NCBI GenBank assembly: GCA_029004695.1
Contig: JAQVZB010000023.1
Coordinates: 1-14,881 of the forward strand
Length of the DNA stretch: 14,881 nucleotides
Direction: 5' to 3'
From: Bacilli bacterium
GTDB lineage: Bacteria; Bacillota_I; Bacilli_A; RF39; UBA660
Below, one piece after another: positions 14,859 to 14,881 of the stretch; position 1 is the first letter of the stretch; each line of letters opens with the position of its first letter. The position numbers and the translations under genes are program-made. Below the pieces are notes generated by a model. It was not told where the DNA came from. It was given only the letters and a program-made list of their open reading frames with translations, and searched no databases.

Positions 14859-14881
14859 AAAAGTAGATAATATCTACTTTT
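14859..14881 (+). terminator. Terminator of lemA, cut by the window end
   Basis: AAAAGTAGAT (14859-14868) pairs perfectly with ATCTACTTTT (14872-14881) around a 3-base loop. It lies 7 bases after the lemA stop codon. The T tract begins at 14878 and continues beyond the window. Confidence 0.75.

Noticed and set aside
1..14881. tRNA, rRNA, CRISPR array or insertion sequence
   Set aside because: No cloverleaf, regularly spaced repeats, transposase motifs or paired terminal repeats were seen on either strand by reading.

Overview
The window is AT-rich DNA, roughly 25-30% G+C by eye outside one short island. It looks like a Gram-positive, wall-bearing Bacillota chromosome, probably a Bacilli/Erysipelotrichia-like gut lineage. 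The evidence is a clear Spo0A homologue, a VanY-type peptidoglycan carboxypeptidase, a YugP membrane metallopeptidase, AAGGAGG-type ribosome binding sites and short A/T-rich terminator hairpins. The genetic code appears standard: no UGA is read through inside a gene and Trp is UGG. The lineage guess is inference from gene content, not a search.

Layout. Positions 1-309 are the 3' end of a larger surface-type protein gene whose last third carries a sharply bounded, about 108-bp, GC-rich, A-poor block (127-234). It resembles the variable region of a C-type-lectin-like, diversity-generating-retroelement (DGR) target, but no reverse transcriptase or template repeat lies in the window. A 182-bp gap with a good promoter follows. 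Next come an HPt-receiver phosphorelay protein (492-1307) and spo0A (1454-2212), each with its own signals. The spo0A upstream region holds a perfect 0A box and further GAC motifs, the first three spaced by 10 and 20 bp. A hairpin that is both terminator-like and Shine-Dalgarno-masking separates spo0A from an unusual Clp ATPase gene (2266-3969). Its product keeps a complete first AAA+ domain. Its second is truncated, lacks both Walker motifs, and ends just after an IGF tripeptide at the place where ClpC has its ClpP-docking loop. cysS (4000-5394) and a yugP-like gene (5396-6064) follow closely and end at a terminator. A P2-type, probably Ca2+, ATPase (6152-8767) ends at a terminator shared with convergent uvrB.

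On the minus strand, a VanY-like carboxypeptidase gene (11759-10800) has its own terminator, and uvrB (10730-8787) lies downstream of it. Divergent from vanY is a plus-strand pair: a CBS-domain family II pyrophosphatase (11863-13485), coupled to an unrecognised membrane-anchored protein (13494-14237). A lemA gene (14300-14851) with a terminator at the window edge closes the segment.

How the genes may fit together. The HPt-receiver protein next to Spo0A could be a compact phosphorelay feeding the master regulator. Spo0A probably controls its own promoter. clpC-like followed by cysS looks like a contracted version of the Bacillus ctsR-mcsA-mcsB-clpC...cysS neighbourhood. The rest is mostly housekeeping and envelope function. 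The most unusual items are the variable-region-like block at 127-234, the single-active-ring Clp ATPase with an IGF loop, the HPt-REC/Spo0A pairing, and the terminator/ribosome-binding-site hairpin at 2224-2265.
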